64,000 nucleotides of DNA, from NCBI RefSeq assembly GCF_030272615.1, contig NC_081413.1:189282169-189346168 (forward strand), given 5' to 3'. Numbering within the stretch: position 1 is the stretch's first letter; each line of letters opens with the position of its first letter. Source of the DNA: Cryptomeria japonica. Taxonomy: Eukaryota > Streptophyta > Pinopsida > Cupressales > Cupressaceae. This document shows, piece by piece, positions 1 to 10,900 of the stretch. Below the pieces are notes generated by a model. The model searched no databases. It was not told the DNA's origin and worked only from the letters and a program-made list of their open reading frames with translations. The translations under genes were made by a program, and so were the position numbers.

Positions 1-1634
1 CAGTCACGCAAGCTGGAGAGCAGAGCACACAAGTCGAGCAAGTTGATCAACAGGAGGAACAGAGTATACCTTAGCCTCAAACTCCTATCACAGGGAGAAG
101 GAGAGTCAGGGCAGTTGAGCAAACAGTGAGAGAAGCCCAAGAGTGTGTTGGTAATCTTAAATATCCATTCAGACATAGAAAGGTTCCCAAACATTTTTCT
201 GATTATATGACACTCATGAGTGAACTGATTGAGGTGGACCCTTCCAACTTTCAGGAGGCATCCAAGAATCAGGTTGGGAGGGATGCCATGGTGGAAGAGT
301 AGTCTTCCATTATGAAGAATAGCGTCTGGGAGGTAGTGCCACAAACCGAAAACAAGTCTGTGGTAGGGTCGAGATGGTTGTATAAGATCAAGCATGTTGT
401 AGATGGTAGTGTGGAAAAGTTCAAAGCGAGATTTGTGGCTAAGGGGTTTTCTCAAAAGGAAGGGATCGACTATGATGAGACCTTTTCTCCGGTAGCCAAG
501 TACTCATCAATAAGGGCTATCATTTTTGTAGCAGTGCAGATGGGTTGGAGGATACATCAGATGGATGTGAAGACAACTTTCCTCAATTGAGTGATTGAGG
601 AAGATATTTACATAGAACAACCATAGGGTTTTGAAGTGCATGGGAGGGATTCTCATTTATGCAGGTTATATGTAGATGACTTGTTTCTTATAGGGCTAGA
701 AGAGCTCATAGTATATTGCAAGTGGGATCTTGCAAGAGAGTTCGAGATGAAGGATTTGGGTTTGATGCACTACTTTTTGGGTTTGGAGTTGTGGTAGAAA
801 GAGGGATAGATCTTCCTTGGATAGGGGAAGTATACAATTGATATCCTGAAGCGATTTAGGATGGAGGACTGTAAGCCAATGTCCACGCCACTTGTGACCA
901 ACAGAAAGAAGGTTGATGCTTCTAGATCAAAGGCAGCGGACCCAACTTTGTACAAATAGTTGATAGGCTCTCTTATGTATCTGGTCAACACTAGGCTAGA
1001 CATTTGTTTTGCAGTGAATTCACGTAGTCAGTTTATGGTGGAACCTAAATGTGTGCACTGGATAGCTGCGAAGCATGTTTTGAGGTATCTCCAAGGCACA
1101 GTTGATTATGTATTGAGGTATATTCAACATGATGGAGTGAAGCTCGAGGGGTTTACCAATGCAGATTGGGCAGGCAGTACCGCTGACAGAAAGAGCATTT
1201 CAGGGTGTTGTTTCAGCTTGGGATTGGGAGCAGTGTCCTGGTACAATAGGAAACAAAAGTCAATTGCATTGAGTTTTGTAGAGGCCGAGTATATGGCAGC
1301 CAGTATGGCTACATGTGAGACTATCTGGCTTCAAAAACTTCTAGCTGGACTTTTTGATATGAAGCTAGATCCTACGGTCATTTACTGTGACAATTAGAGT
1401 TGTATCAAACTCTCTGAGAATCTGGTGTTTCATGACAAGTCAAAGAACATTGAGATCAAGTACCACTTCATCAAGGATTGTGTGGAGAAGGGGACAGTGA
1501 AGTTGCAATACATTCCTATGGACAAACATGTAGTGAACATTCTGACTAAAGCTTTGGTGAAGAGTAAGTTTCTATTCTTCAGGGATAAGCTGGGTGTTGT
1601 GCATAACACCTTTCTCACTAAGAGGGAGTGTTAA
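1..1634 (+). pseudogene. Copia pol relic: reverse transcriptase and RNase H
   Basis: Residues read from 312 (WLYKIKH, KARFVAKGFSQKEG, ETFSPVAKYSSIR, HQMDVKTTFLN) are the start of the Copia RT domain (RVT_2). YVDD, the catalytic box, is at 669-680. The RNase H part (960-1397) shows FTNADWAGSTADRKSISG, then AEYMAASMATCETIWL and YCDN; the usual C-terminal tail runs to 1634. In-frame stops occur at 300-302 (TAG), 588-590 (TGA), 624-626, near 795-825, at 957-959 and 1395-1397. Between CRL (about 668) and YVDD the RT core of roughly 50 residues expected in the family (LKKALYGLKQ to the residue before YVDD) is missing without loss of frame. No active protein can come from this copy. Confidence 0.92.
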
Positions 1635-2271
1635 GTTTTCTGTAGTTCAGAAGGTGTGATTGTGGAAGTTACTTAAGTGCAATTCGTGTTGGATGTTCAA
1701 CAAGAAGATATTTTCTATTCTGTATTTAGAATGTTTCTTAGAGTTGTGAGGTTATTTCCAAGAACGGTTTTATGTGTGGATAGTCTTAGTTGTGTAAGAC
1801 AAGTTTCCTTTCTCATGTGTCATGTATGGAAAATTCCAGTTTGCATGTCATGTAAGGAAAGTTTCTTTCCTGAGTCATGTAAGGAATGTTTCTCTTAGGA
1901 TGTGTTGTGTGAGGAAAGTTTCACTTATCTTGCATAGTTGATGTTTTCATCAAGAAGGCTATATATGTAAGATCGTTGTAGCAACTAGTATGAGATTCTT
2001 TTGAGATTTGAAGTTTCGTGAAGTGATTTCTCGAAGGAAAGTTTGCTCTTGAAGCTAAATAGAAGATTCAACATTTGCAGGTTTTTCCCTGCATTGGGGT
2101 TTCCTGGGTATATCAGTGTTATATGTGTTTATGTGTTTGGATTCTTTTGAATTTACTTTCATTGTTCATTTAGTTAAATAATCCAAAGTATTAATTGTTA
2201 CAAATCAGATAGTTTATTTTTTGTGATATTTGTTGAGCCATTAACTGGTTGCTGGGTTATAGAAATTAACA
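1629..2271 (+). repeat. 3' LTR of the Copia element
   Basis: It begins TGTTAA directly after the polypurine tract and ends TTAACA, a perfect 6-bp terminal inverted repeat giving a 643-bp LTR. A TATA-like stretch (ctatatatg) lies near 1960. The partner LTR is outside the window, so age cannot be estimated. The first base after it (2272) is where similarity to the LecRLK intron begins, which supports the end point. Confidence 0.82.
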
Positions 2272-2455
2272 AAACATGTAAGAACATTTCATTAACATCT
2301 CAGATCTTTAAAACATACGAGACCAAAGATTGCATTAAGATCATTAAAACCTGGAAGACTTTTCAACTTTTTAAAACAAACATGACAAATTTTTATATAT
2401 TCGATCTATGCCAAGATTTTTTTTCAACTTTTAAAAACCCAACGTACATGTAGTC
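2272..2455 (-). pseudogene. LecRLK relic: intron 1 and lectin-exon edge
   Basis: The sequence from AAACATGTAAGAAC onward aligns with 23704-23870 (shared cattaacatctcagatct, ttaaaacctggaagac, tatgccaagatt), then jumps to AACCCAACGTACATGTA, which is the minus-strand codons for YMYVGF at the end of the lectin exon (24047-24063). It is therefore a deleted copy of the exon 1 / intron 1 junction of the gene at 19224-24753. The Copia element above is inserted at its left edge. Confidence 0.8.
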
Positions 2456-2461
2456 ATGTTA

Positions 2462-2600
2462 TGCCGAAGGCATCTCTTATATGAGATGCACCAAATGAAT
2501 TTACAAATCAACGGTTGATAACAATGTAAGAGGTATGCAAGACAATTAGAAGGTTATTAACTATCAGATTGTCCCATTCATGCATTTTTGCCTTATTTTA
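2462..2600. repeat. Dispersed repeat, copy 1 (pair of 63872-64000)
   Basis: GCCGAAGG followed by a short hairpin (gcatctcttatatgagatgc), then an ...atcaacg..., ...gcaagac... pattern, parallels the last 130 bases of the window. Identity is modest, about two thirds by eye. The family is not recognised; the true end is uncertain. Confidence 0.5.
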
Positions 2601-4060
2601 ATTCATGCATTTTTGTTCACACACTGTGTGGCCCTGCCATGATTTCATTCAACCGTTGGTAGAAAGAATGGTTGCATGTGGGAAGATTACCGAGCCATGA
2701 TCCCAATTACTATCAAATGACGGTAAGAATGCCAAACCATGACAAGAATTTTTTCATTGGCTTTTCTCCGAGCAGTTGTCGTGATATTTACTATCTAGAA
2801 ACGACCTTCAGTCAGGTCTTCATCACATTCATGTGATATATACATTTTGCAAATTTTTAGACAAGCTCGGATTTAACTAGTCAATAGTTAGCTGATATGG
2901 TGGAAATACCCACTGGATTAGTCATGTCTCACACCGAAAGCACAAATCTCACCCTGAACTTTTAATTCGCATCGTTTAATTTAAAATCCTGAATAGGACA
3001 AGCGATGTGGTCGAACAAATTGTAATCTTTACAATACATGCTAATAAAATTGGTTATCCTTGCCATTTCCTTAACTCCTGGCGATTCTAAGACCATCGAA
3101 AATTGTTATTAAATATATTTTAAATTGATTTCTTATACAATAGTTGATCTACAGTGCATTGAAAATAATTTGATTTGAGCTTCTTCAAAGGAAAGAAGTC
3201 ATGCCAACCTGTTCAATATACGAAGAATGCAAGGACGAAGACTATGAGAAATGAATTCGATGCTTCCGACAATGATTTTGACATGACTATGACAAATACC
3301 AAACATTTGATGCCTAAGAATCAAAAGCTATTTTCTTGTGATTCACTCTCCTGACATTCACAATTAAGAAGTGTGGCGTTCATGTTGCTACATTTTTGGG
3401 AATGTTGAAATGGACTTTGTTTGGACAATTAAAAACCATGTTCTTTGACTGGTTATTTTTTGCTTGCCCAACCCATCAATTATTAATTTTAAAGAGAACC
3501 AAAATCATGATAACTAAAAGTTCATTAATAAATTTCACTTGTACTAATAGCCGCCCACTTATACCTTGAGTAGTAAAAATTTATAGACTTCAAATAGAGA
3601 AATTGTGCAACTTTATTGGTATCCACAACGCACGATAGTGGGGCATTTGTATATAAGTATTGGCAATTTTCATACCCACAACACACAATAGTGGGGCATT
3701 TGTACATAAGTATTGGCATTTGTAGTGCATGATTATCAAGGCATGTTTAAGTAAGTATTTAGCAACAATTTGAAATGACCATTTTTTGACCCTTATGTGC
3801 ATAACCAATCCCACAATGTTCATCTTCACTACAATAAAAAAAATGTCAACATTCGATGTACCATTTAGGATATGTGGGTATGCAAAGTTAGTTATAATGG
3901 CTATTGGTGCTCTTCCCCTATGCAAGAGAAGGTTTTACCACCTTTCTCACAATTTTTAGAAGTGTTAGTGGTTGCTTATAGTATTTTAATTCATGATTTG
4001 GTGGTTGTAAGAACTTTGTTGATTCATAATTCCACCAACTTCTATTTAGAATGGAGTTAG
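2601..4060. other. AT-rich intergenic DNA, no gene recognised
   Basis: Both strands were read. Only short open frames occur and none resembles a known family. The one structured item is the tandem duplication at 3621-3721. Confidence 0.6.
3621..3721. repeat. Tandem duplication, two units of about 51 bp
   Basis: Both units share ccacaac-cac-atagtggggcatttgta, then ataagtattggca. They are adjacent and about 90 percent identical. Confidence 0.8.
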
Positions 4061-4075
4061 TATTCGTAAGATTTA

Positions 4076-4442
4076 AATTTGGGTTAGAGATGGTGTTAGG
4101 GTTCAACTAATTTTTAGGGTTAGGGTTAGAATTATGGTTAGATTTATTATGTTTTATATTAGGGTTAGTATGTAATTAAGGTTCTGGTTATATCTGCAAT
4201 CATAACAATGACCAATGATCATTATCCTGACCTTAACCCTATCCCCAACCCTCAAATCTAATTCTAATCCTAAACCTAATGCTAATCCCGATTCAATTTC
4301 TAACCATAACCTTAAACTTCATCCTAACCAAACCCTAACTCTAACCCTAATTTTAACAATAACGTTGAACCTAATCCTGACCCTAACCTTAACATTAATC
4401 CTAACCCTGAATCTATATATAGCCAGAACCTTAAACCTAACA
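4076..4442. repeat. Degenerate telomere-like repeat with an orientation switch
   Basis: From about 4076 to 4190 the strand reads TTAGGGTTAG/GGGTTAG-type words (4107, 4124-4140, 4170); from about 4225 to 4442 it reads CCCTAA/CCTAACC-type words (4328-4350, 4380-4410). Units are mostly 6 bp and heavily mutated (aatcct, aacctt variants). The G-rich strand lies 5' and the C-rich strand 3', a head-to-head arrangement. Between them is about 40 bp of ordinary sequence. Confidence 0.8.
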
Positions 4443-4499
4443 GAGATGACATATCAATGGTCAAAGATGAAATCTATTCATTGTAATCTATTTCATTAG

Positions 4500-4638
4500 T
4501 TAATATATAGTTAGTAACATATGACATTATATAATTGTATATATTCGACTACATATTTATTTTATAAATTAATTTTTTTAATAATTATCTTTATTATTTT
4601 TCTATTTTACATAATATAATTTTTTAAAAATAAACATA

Positions 4639-4675
<37 letters not shown>

Positions 4676-4860
4676 TAACACGCGATTTCAATTGTTCATC
4701 TTCTTAATTTGCTTTTTCAATGCTATTTACAACAAAAAAAATCACTAAAAATAATTATATTATGCAAATTTATGTTTTTGATCAAGTGTTGTTTTGTATG
4801 GAGAATAGCCATTGCTATTATCTTACTTCCTCCTACCACGTGGGCTCCATTTTATTTTAT
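4500..4860. other. AT-rich stretch with a (TA)n microsatellite
   Basis: Very AT-rich DNA with a TA run at about 4644-4674. No coding signal. Confidence 0.7.
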
Positions 4861-4864
4861 TTAA

Positions 4865-5205
4865 TATTGTATCTCTACCACTATCTCTACATATTTCTTG
4901 ATCCATCTCCCCCTTTATCTCTGTTTTGTTATCTCTTCATCTCTCTACCCTATATCGAGCTCCCTCTCTACATCTTTATATATCACTTCCTATCTATGTC
5001 TTTATTTGTCTACCTTCCACTCTTTCTATACCTCTATACTTATCTCCTTGCATTTCTACCAAGTTATATCTCCATTTTTTTTTGTCCCATCTCCCCCTTT
5101 ATATATATTTTGTTATCCCTTCATCTCTCTACCTATATCAAGCTCCCTCTCAAACCTCTTTGTATATCACTTGCTATCTATGTCTTTATTTGTCTATCTT
5201 GCAAA
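4865..5205. repeat. CT-rich low-complexity block with an internal direct duplication
   Basis: Polypyrimidine sequence rich in atctct/ctctac words. A segment at about 4905-5030 (ccatctccccctttat, gttatctcttcatctctcta, gctccctctc, tatctatgtctttatttgtcta) recurs at about 5088-5200. The hydrophobic, Tyr/Leu/Ser-rich open frames here come from the simple repeat and are not genes. Confidence 0.8.
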
Positions 5206-5469
5206 CATAACATGAGAATGCCAATAACAACCCTAACTATCTTCTTGATTAAGAGATTTTGTTTCAATAGTGTTTTGATCCCTATTGATTTGAAGCTATC
5301 ACTTCTCTATTGACATCTTTGTTGAAAAATTCATTCGAAAAATAGCCAACCCATTGACCTCATGTACTACACAAATAAATGCAAAAAATAGACCAAAATT
5401 TTCTTTGATTTAGCTTCCACACATATTTGACATACCCATTTGACATACCCATTGCACAAAAAAGTGCAA

Positions 5470-5570
5470 TTGCTAGTATAATATCATCCAAATCCAAATA
5501 TTTAATGAAAAGCAGAGCTTTCTGTGGCCTCGCCTCTCCAATTACTGCACTACTTATCTCCAACTGTTTA
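5470..5570 (-). pseudogene. LecRLK lectin-domain fragment
   Basis: On the minus strand the frame reads ISSAVIGEARPQKALL then LDLDDII, matching ISIAAIGEAKPQKALV and LDLDGII in the lectin exon at 24070-24165. At 5570 the match jumps straight to the 5' flank of the gene (tggcgatctt-tcgtg), so the rest of exon 1, including its start codon, has been deleted. Confidence 0.85.
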
Positions 5571-6165
5571 TATGGCGATCTTTTCGTGTAGGGAGGACTA
5601 AAAATAATCTAAGATTTAATAATAAGATAAGAAGTCAAGGAAGAATTCTTGGAGCAAGTTCCAACTATAGTGACGCCGCAAGATCGTAAGCCCATGTCAT
5701 CGGATATGATGTAATTTGGTTTTTTACAAGTGGAACACAACTCTCGCAAAAATAACATGCAACGAAAAAACTAATGGAATTATTATGGACGTTGCGGGGA
5801 CACTAGTGCAAGGTAATATTTTTAAATAAATGTAAAATTAATTTTTGAAATATTGCATAAGAATTAGTGTAGAGTTTTATGTATGAGTTGCACACATTAT
5901 CATCATCATTTGTTTATATAAAAAATATTCTAGTAGGAATCAAATTTGGATAATATTACTTAGAAATGTATTCCTTCTATTATAGAGGACAAGAGATTAG
6001 TAAGATGCACGATATCAAACAAGTTTGAAAATATATAAAGGTTTTTAAATTTGTTTTTATTTAAGCATCTTTATCTTCTTGATGAAGTTTGGTAGATCTT
6101 TGAAAAGATATTGATTGTTTTATGTGGGGAATCATTGTTCATGTAAGTAATGTGTTGGTTGAGCA
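5571..6165 (-). repeat. LecRLK 5' flank, copy A
   Basis: This aligns with 24885-25330 and 30151-30770. Shared words: ggcgatctt, gaggactaaaa, aagaagtcaagga, caagttccaactat, gacgccgcaag, taagcccatg, tgcacacattatcatcatca, tttgtttatata, attagtaagatgcatgat. It is the promoter side of a LecRLK copy on the minus strand whose coding part is now only the fragment at 5470-5570. No separate gene is evident. Confidence 0.82.
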
Positions 6166-6960
6166 CACACAAAGCATACACAAAAAACAAGAGCATACTC
6201 GGATTACTAGAATCTTGAAATCCTAACTAGGAGCCATATTCACAAGCACACAAGGTATGACATCTCGAACTAGCAAGATCCTCAAATCCTTCCTAGGAAC
6301 CATATCCACAACAATGTCCTTAAGTCATGGGCTAGCAAAATATTTTTGTTTGATAGGGGGCTCATAGACAAATGAAGACTTCATAAGGGCTAGCAAGTTA
6401 TACTATGCTAGGTGAGATCCACAAGTGGCAAATGAAAACAACACAAACTAGTAAAATCCTATGTTTAGTAAGTGAGTTTCATGCCAACAATATTAGAAAT
6501 TACAAGCCAAATAGGACACAATGTTTAAGTTCGACAACTCCAATAAAGTGATACAAAAGGTTTGTAAGAGAACAACTAGCTTTGTGGTGTGTGCATAAAG
6601 TGAAACACATATTGAATGCATGCCCCCAATTTAAAGTAATTGCTAATGCCAATTGGGAGCAACTGCCTTTAAGGTAGAAAGAAGGACACATGTAAATACA
6701 AGCACGTCACTACATTGCGTTGCTCCCAACATAGGTAAATCGAGGCAATGCCATATACAATCAAGAAGATCATAGAAGCACATATGGGATCCAAAGATCT
6801 ACAATAATATGAATGTGTGCTAAATGATGTATATCAATATGATTATTTTGAATTGACCTCATCCTCCAATTGTAATGGAATTAGTGTTATGCCTAGCATA
6901 TCTATTTCCTCGTTAGTCTCCTTGAGTTGAAATTTGGGTCCCCTTTGTTTTCTCTTTTGC
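6166..6960. other. Intergenic DNA, nothing recognised
   Basis: Loosely repetitive words such as ctagcaa and ggagccatat/ggaaccatat recur at 6210-6310, but there is no clear unit and no coding signal. Confidence 0.55.
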
Positions 6961-6963
6961 TTT

Positions 6964-7300
6964 CCTTTTGGTTTTTGACCTCGGAACTCTGAAATCCTGG
7001 AGTCCTGAGGTCCCTTTTGGTTTTGACCTCGGAACTCTGGAGTCCCGAGGTCCCTTTTGGTTTTGACCTCGGAACTCCGGAGTCCCGAGGTCCCTTTTGG
7101 TTTTGACCTCGGAACTTCGGAATCCTAGAGTCCCAAGGTCCCTTTTGGTTTTTGACCTCGGAACTCAGGAGTCCTGGAGTCCCGAGGTCCCTTTTGGTTT
7201 TGACCTCGGAACTCCAGAGTCCCGAAGTCCTGAGGTCCCTTTTCTTTTGACCTCGGGACTCCGGAGTTCCGGAGTCCCGAGGTAGGGGCCTTCTTTTTTT
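6964..7300. repeat. GC-rich minisatellite, about 7 units of 41-53 bp
   Basis: Each unit is a variation of ttttggttttgacctcggaa, ctccggagtcccgaggtccc. Units differ in how many gga(g/a)tcc half-sites they carry, hence the variable length. The core ACTCCGGAGT is palindromic. It is far more GC-rich than its surroundings and decays gradually up to 7420. Confidence 0.92.
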
Positions 7301-7430
7301 TCTTTCTTCGGAACCACGGACTCTCGGAGTTTCGGGGTAGGGTCTTCCTTTTGGTCGAGCTCGGAACCTCGAGACCCCGGAGTCCTGAGGTCGCGTTTAA
7401 TGCCTTCATACGGACGAACTTGGGGGGAGC

Positions 7431-7438
7431 TATAAATA
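7431..7438 (+). promoter_or_regulatory. TATA box, candidate promoter
   Basis: TATAAATA follows the minisatellite and lies about 500 bases before the first methionine (7930) of the long decayed ORF on the same strand. A possible splice acceptor (tgcttgcag) ends near 7916. This suggests a promoter with an untranslated leader; it could equally be the promoter of an LTR. Confidence 0.5.
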
Positions 7439-7677
7439 GAGATGATGGACCTTTTAAATTTCATTTGTGCATCCACAACTTCTCCTCCCTAGCTCCAATT
7501 TGCGGACCTCCAGACCTCCGAATTTTCCTTGGTGTTTTCGGGCATCTTGTTTCACTAGGCTAGTGGATTTTCTTGCCCTTGTTGTTGGTTTTTAGTTTAG
7601 TTTTTCTTCTCATCTTGTTGTTGGTTTTTATTTTTTTTTCTTTGCACTTCGTTTGTTTTCACGTGCCCTAGTTTTTC

Positions 7678-7845
7678 CTACCCGAAACTCCGGAGTTTCG
7701 GGTGGCTGCTTGACCTAACCCTGAAACCTCGGACCCCCGGAGTTCTGGGTAGCTCCTAACCCCAAACCCCCGAAGTTCCGGGTAACTCTCAACCTGGAAC
7801 CTTGGAACCCTGGAGTCTCGAAATCCCAAAGTTTCGGGCCTTCTT
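7678..7845. repeat. Second cluster of the GC-rich repeat
   Basis: Words such as cccgaaactccggagtttcg and ggaaccctggagtctcg repeat the theme of the 6964-7300 array, now downstream of the TATA box. Confidence 0.8.
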
Positions 7846-7929
7846 CCCATATGCCTATCCCAAATCCCCTTTTATGCTTGTTATAAAAAACTAAGGATTT
7901 GCATCCTGCTTGCAGGTTCGAGTGGTTAG

Positions 7930-10900
7930 ATGGACTCATCCTCCAGCAAAAGAGGCAAAGAAATTGATAGATTCCCAACCACCATGAAATACCATTACTA
8001 AGGACAGGTCTATGTTTGAAAGCTAGAGGATCAAATCAGATGGGTCACAGATACTGAAATATGCCATATAGAAGTTGAAGATATCAAGGCTCAATCAGAC
8101 AAACCTAGTCTGGAGGCCCTCCATCGGAGAATCAAGAGGTTTGGCCTAGTTGAAGCTATTGTCTTCCCGCAGTCACTACATGCACCATAATTCATAATGA
8201 CCATTGCCCCATTCTATAACCCAAAAACTAGAAAGTGCATAGATGCACAAGGAAAGACAGTCATAGACTTGTCTCTATATATGCTTGGGTTCGTCTTTGG
8301 AATCCCAACCAGGGAGGAAGTATTTTTGTTGACCGAAGAAGAGGCCTTGAAGGCATGAAATGACAAGACATTAGCTAGTAAGAGGCACATGAATACAAAC
8401 TGGCTAGGAAAGAAAGACATGACTCAAGGCAATGGAGATCCTAAGGGCGGACTTCAAAGAGCCTGAAAGAAACTTAATTGTCATGCTCAGTAGGGCCTTT
8501 GGCAAGCTAGATTGCAAGCATTTTCATCCCTAGATGTTCCAATTCATGAGCACTATTTTAATAGGAAAACAATATTTTGATCGGCCGCAGATCCTCTCTG
8601 ACAATATCTCCAAGCAGATGAAAGAAGTTCAACATACTCAAAAGTCCTTTTTCACGTCATATGTCATCTGGGTAGCTACTAGAGCTAGAAAGTTTCCAAG
8701 ACTACATGCATAAGGTTAATTGGGAGAGGAGGAAGGACCGAAGAAGATATGGGAGTATTATTCCCAACTCACTCTAGCCAATGCAAAGTCACATTTCAAG
8801 AGAGTTAATGATGCCTTTGTTTTCTCAATAATAATTAAGTTAACAAGGGATGCAGGATATCGGATTAGCCTGGAGGCTATAGCTATCATTCGAGAGTGGG
8901 CACGTTGGTTCATCCAAAACCCACGTTCCACTTACATTAGGGTTAGTGGATTCACAAGGAACCCAATGTTGCTGCCTCAATATTGTAATGATAGGATAAT
9001 TTTGCTGGAATATGCAAGGCAGCTTGTAGGCCTCCAGTCACTTCTATCATCAAAGCATAAAATAGGTATTGATTTCTCAGTATCTATTGGGTACTTTTCC
9101 TATTCTAAGATACAAGTAGCAAAGTTGGCAGAACAAGAGCTTCAAGATTTAAACTTGAAGGAATATGATCATGCTAGGGAATTTTATGATCCCTGCGGGA
9201 AACTTAAGCAAGTTATGCCTAAGGCATATGAGGGGCACAGGCCTAGCTTGGAGGACTTTTGGGCCAACTTGCAAGAGAGTTTTGAGGTTAGTGAGAAGAA
9301 CTATAACAGGTTGTTTGTGCCACAGGTGAGAGATTTTGGAATCGAGACTAACCTCCCCAAAGACCTTAGGGATGATGGCGACTTACTTGATCCAACTTAT
9401 AGGGAATCAAGGATAGATAAAAGGCCCCTCTCCCCAATAAAATGGTCTACAAGTGAAGACACAAATATGGAGAAGGTCTCCCAAGTGGTCATCAACAGGA
9501 CCAAGCAATGGTTACGCCAGAGGGTAAGGCGCAGTGTCTCAAAGGCGAAACATAAGGAATCCACTTTAGGGGTACCTCAGTCAAGGGGCCATAAGGAGTA
9601 CGCTCAAAAGACAAGGTCAGCCTCAAGGCAAAACATGTCCATCGATCCAGGTGAAGAAGAAAAACCTCAAGAAAGCACTGAGGACTTACTGAAGAAAATC
9701 CAAGAAAAGATGAAGGAGTTTGAATTATTAAAGGAGGATGCGGACCTAGGAGTGACCAATGGATTGGGAGCGGTACTACTTGCCAAAGTTCTCCCACCAA
9801 GGACGGCTATTTGGAACACTGAAGGAGAGGATACCCAAGAACAAGAAGAAGATATAGAAGCTATTGAGGAGACACCCACTCATCCACCTTCAACAGATGC
9901 CACAAATGCTCCAGGCACCAGTGCCCCTACACCACCACTAGTCAATATATTCGCAGGGCAGCCCAAAGTGCAAGGCTTTAGACCTACCACTAAAGGAATA
10001 AAAGTTAGAAACATCGAGTCTGATTCGGATCAGGAGGAAAGGGATCTTGAGCAACAATGGTCGCAAGAAGGCAAACAAGAAGGGGATGAGGCAGAAGACA
10101 TATTGAATGAAAGACGGATTCTAACCCCTCAAGATCAAGAGGACCTTCTTAAGGATATAGCAGCCAGGCAAGAGGAAACAGAGGCAGGTGATGAGGAAAT
10201 GATATTTAGTGAGGAGGTCAGTGGCAAACTAAGAGAGTTACACAAGCAACAAGCTCTCCAAACCAATTTAGCTCGTCAAGTTATACCACCTCAAGACCCC
10301 AGGCAAACGGAAGCAGAGGAGCAGGCAAAGGTTCATGTTATAACTGCAGATATAGTGTCACATCAAGGTGACAAGGATGAAGATATACCACAATGACTGG
10401 AATTTACCTTTGGGAAGAAAAAGAGAAAAGCAAAGCTCCCTAAGGTCACTCTACAACAGGTAATCACCGAGGAGCCACCAAAGGCTAAGAAGCTGAAAAT
10501 TCTTCATCACCTATCAAAAACTAGTTCTGGTGAAGTGATTGCAGATGTGGCAGTTCCATCTCAGGCTGAGAGACAAGATTCTCCCAAATACCAAATATCA
10601 CAGATAAATTTGGGCAAACAAACCAAGTGGGGGGAGTTAGATACTTTGGAGTTAGCCATGAGCGTCGTTAGAGGAAGTGTAGAGAAGGAGCATAATTTGA
10701 ACGTGGAACTCAAAGCACAACTAGGACAATGTAAGCAGCTACTAATTGAAATGAGAAAACCCTTGGACTCATGCAGAACTGATGACTTGCCTTCTACCTC
10801 ATCACTGCTAGAAGAAGAAGTAAAAGCGTTAGTGGAGGTGAGGCGGGTGGCAGCTACAGCCAAGTCGTGGGCCCAAGTAAATATGGCCAAAATAAGATTA

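Larger units (their letters stand above)
1..2271 (+). mobile_element. Ty1/Copia LTR retrotransposon, 3' half, decayed
   Basis: The window opens inside a Copia element. One reading frame carries the linker before RT, reverse transcriptase and RNase H up to 1634; a polypurine tract (AAGAGGGAG, 1620-1628) and a 3' LTR follow. The 5' LTR, gag, protease and integrase lie outside the window. All recognisable coding pieces stay in the same frame (starts divisible by 3), so decay has been by point stops and one in-frame deletion rather than by frameshift. The right boundary is supported independently: homology to the LecRLK intron at 23704 onwards starts exactly one base after the LTR ends. Confidence 0.93.

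Noticed and set aside
4720-5313. 197-codon hydrophobic frame
   Set aside because: Made of CT-rich simple repeat in all three frames; no family resemblance.
7125-7476. Minus-strand frames of about 100 codons
   Set aside because: Translation of the GC-rich minisatellite.
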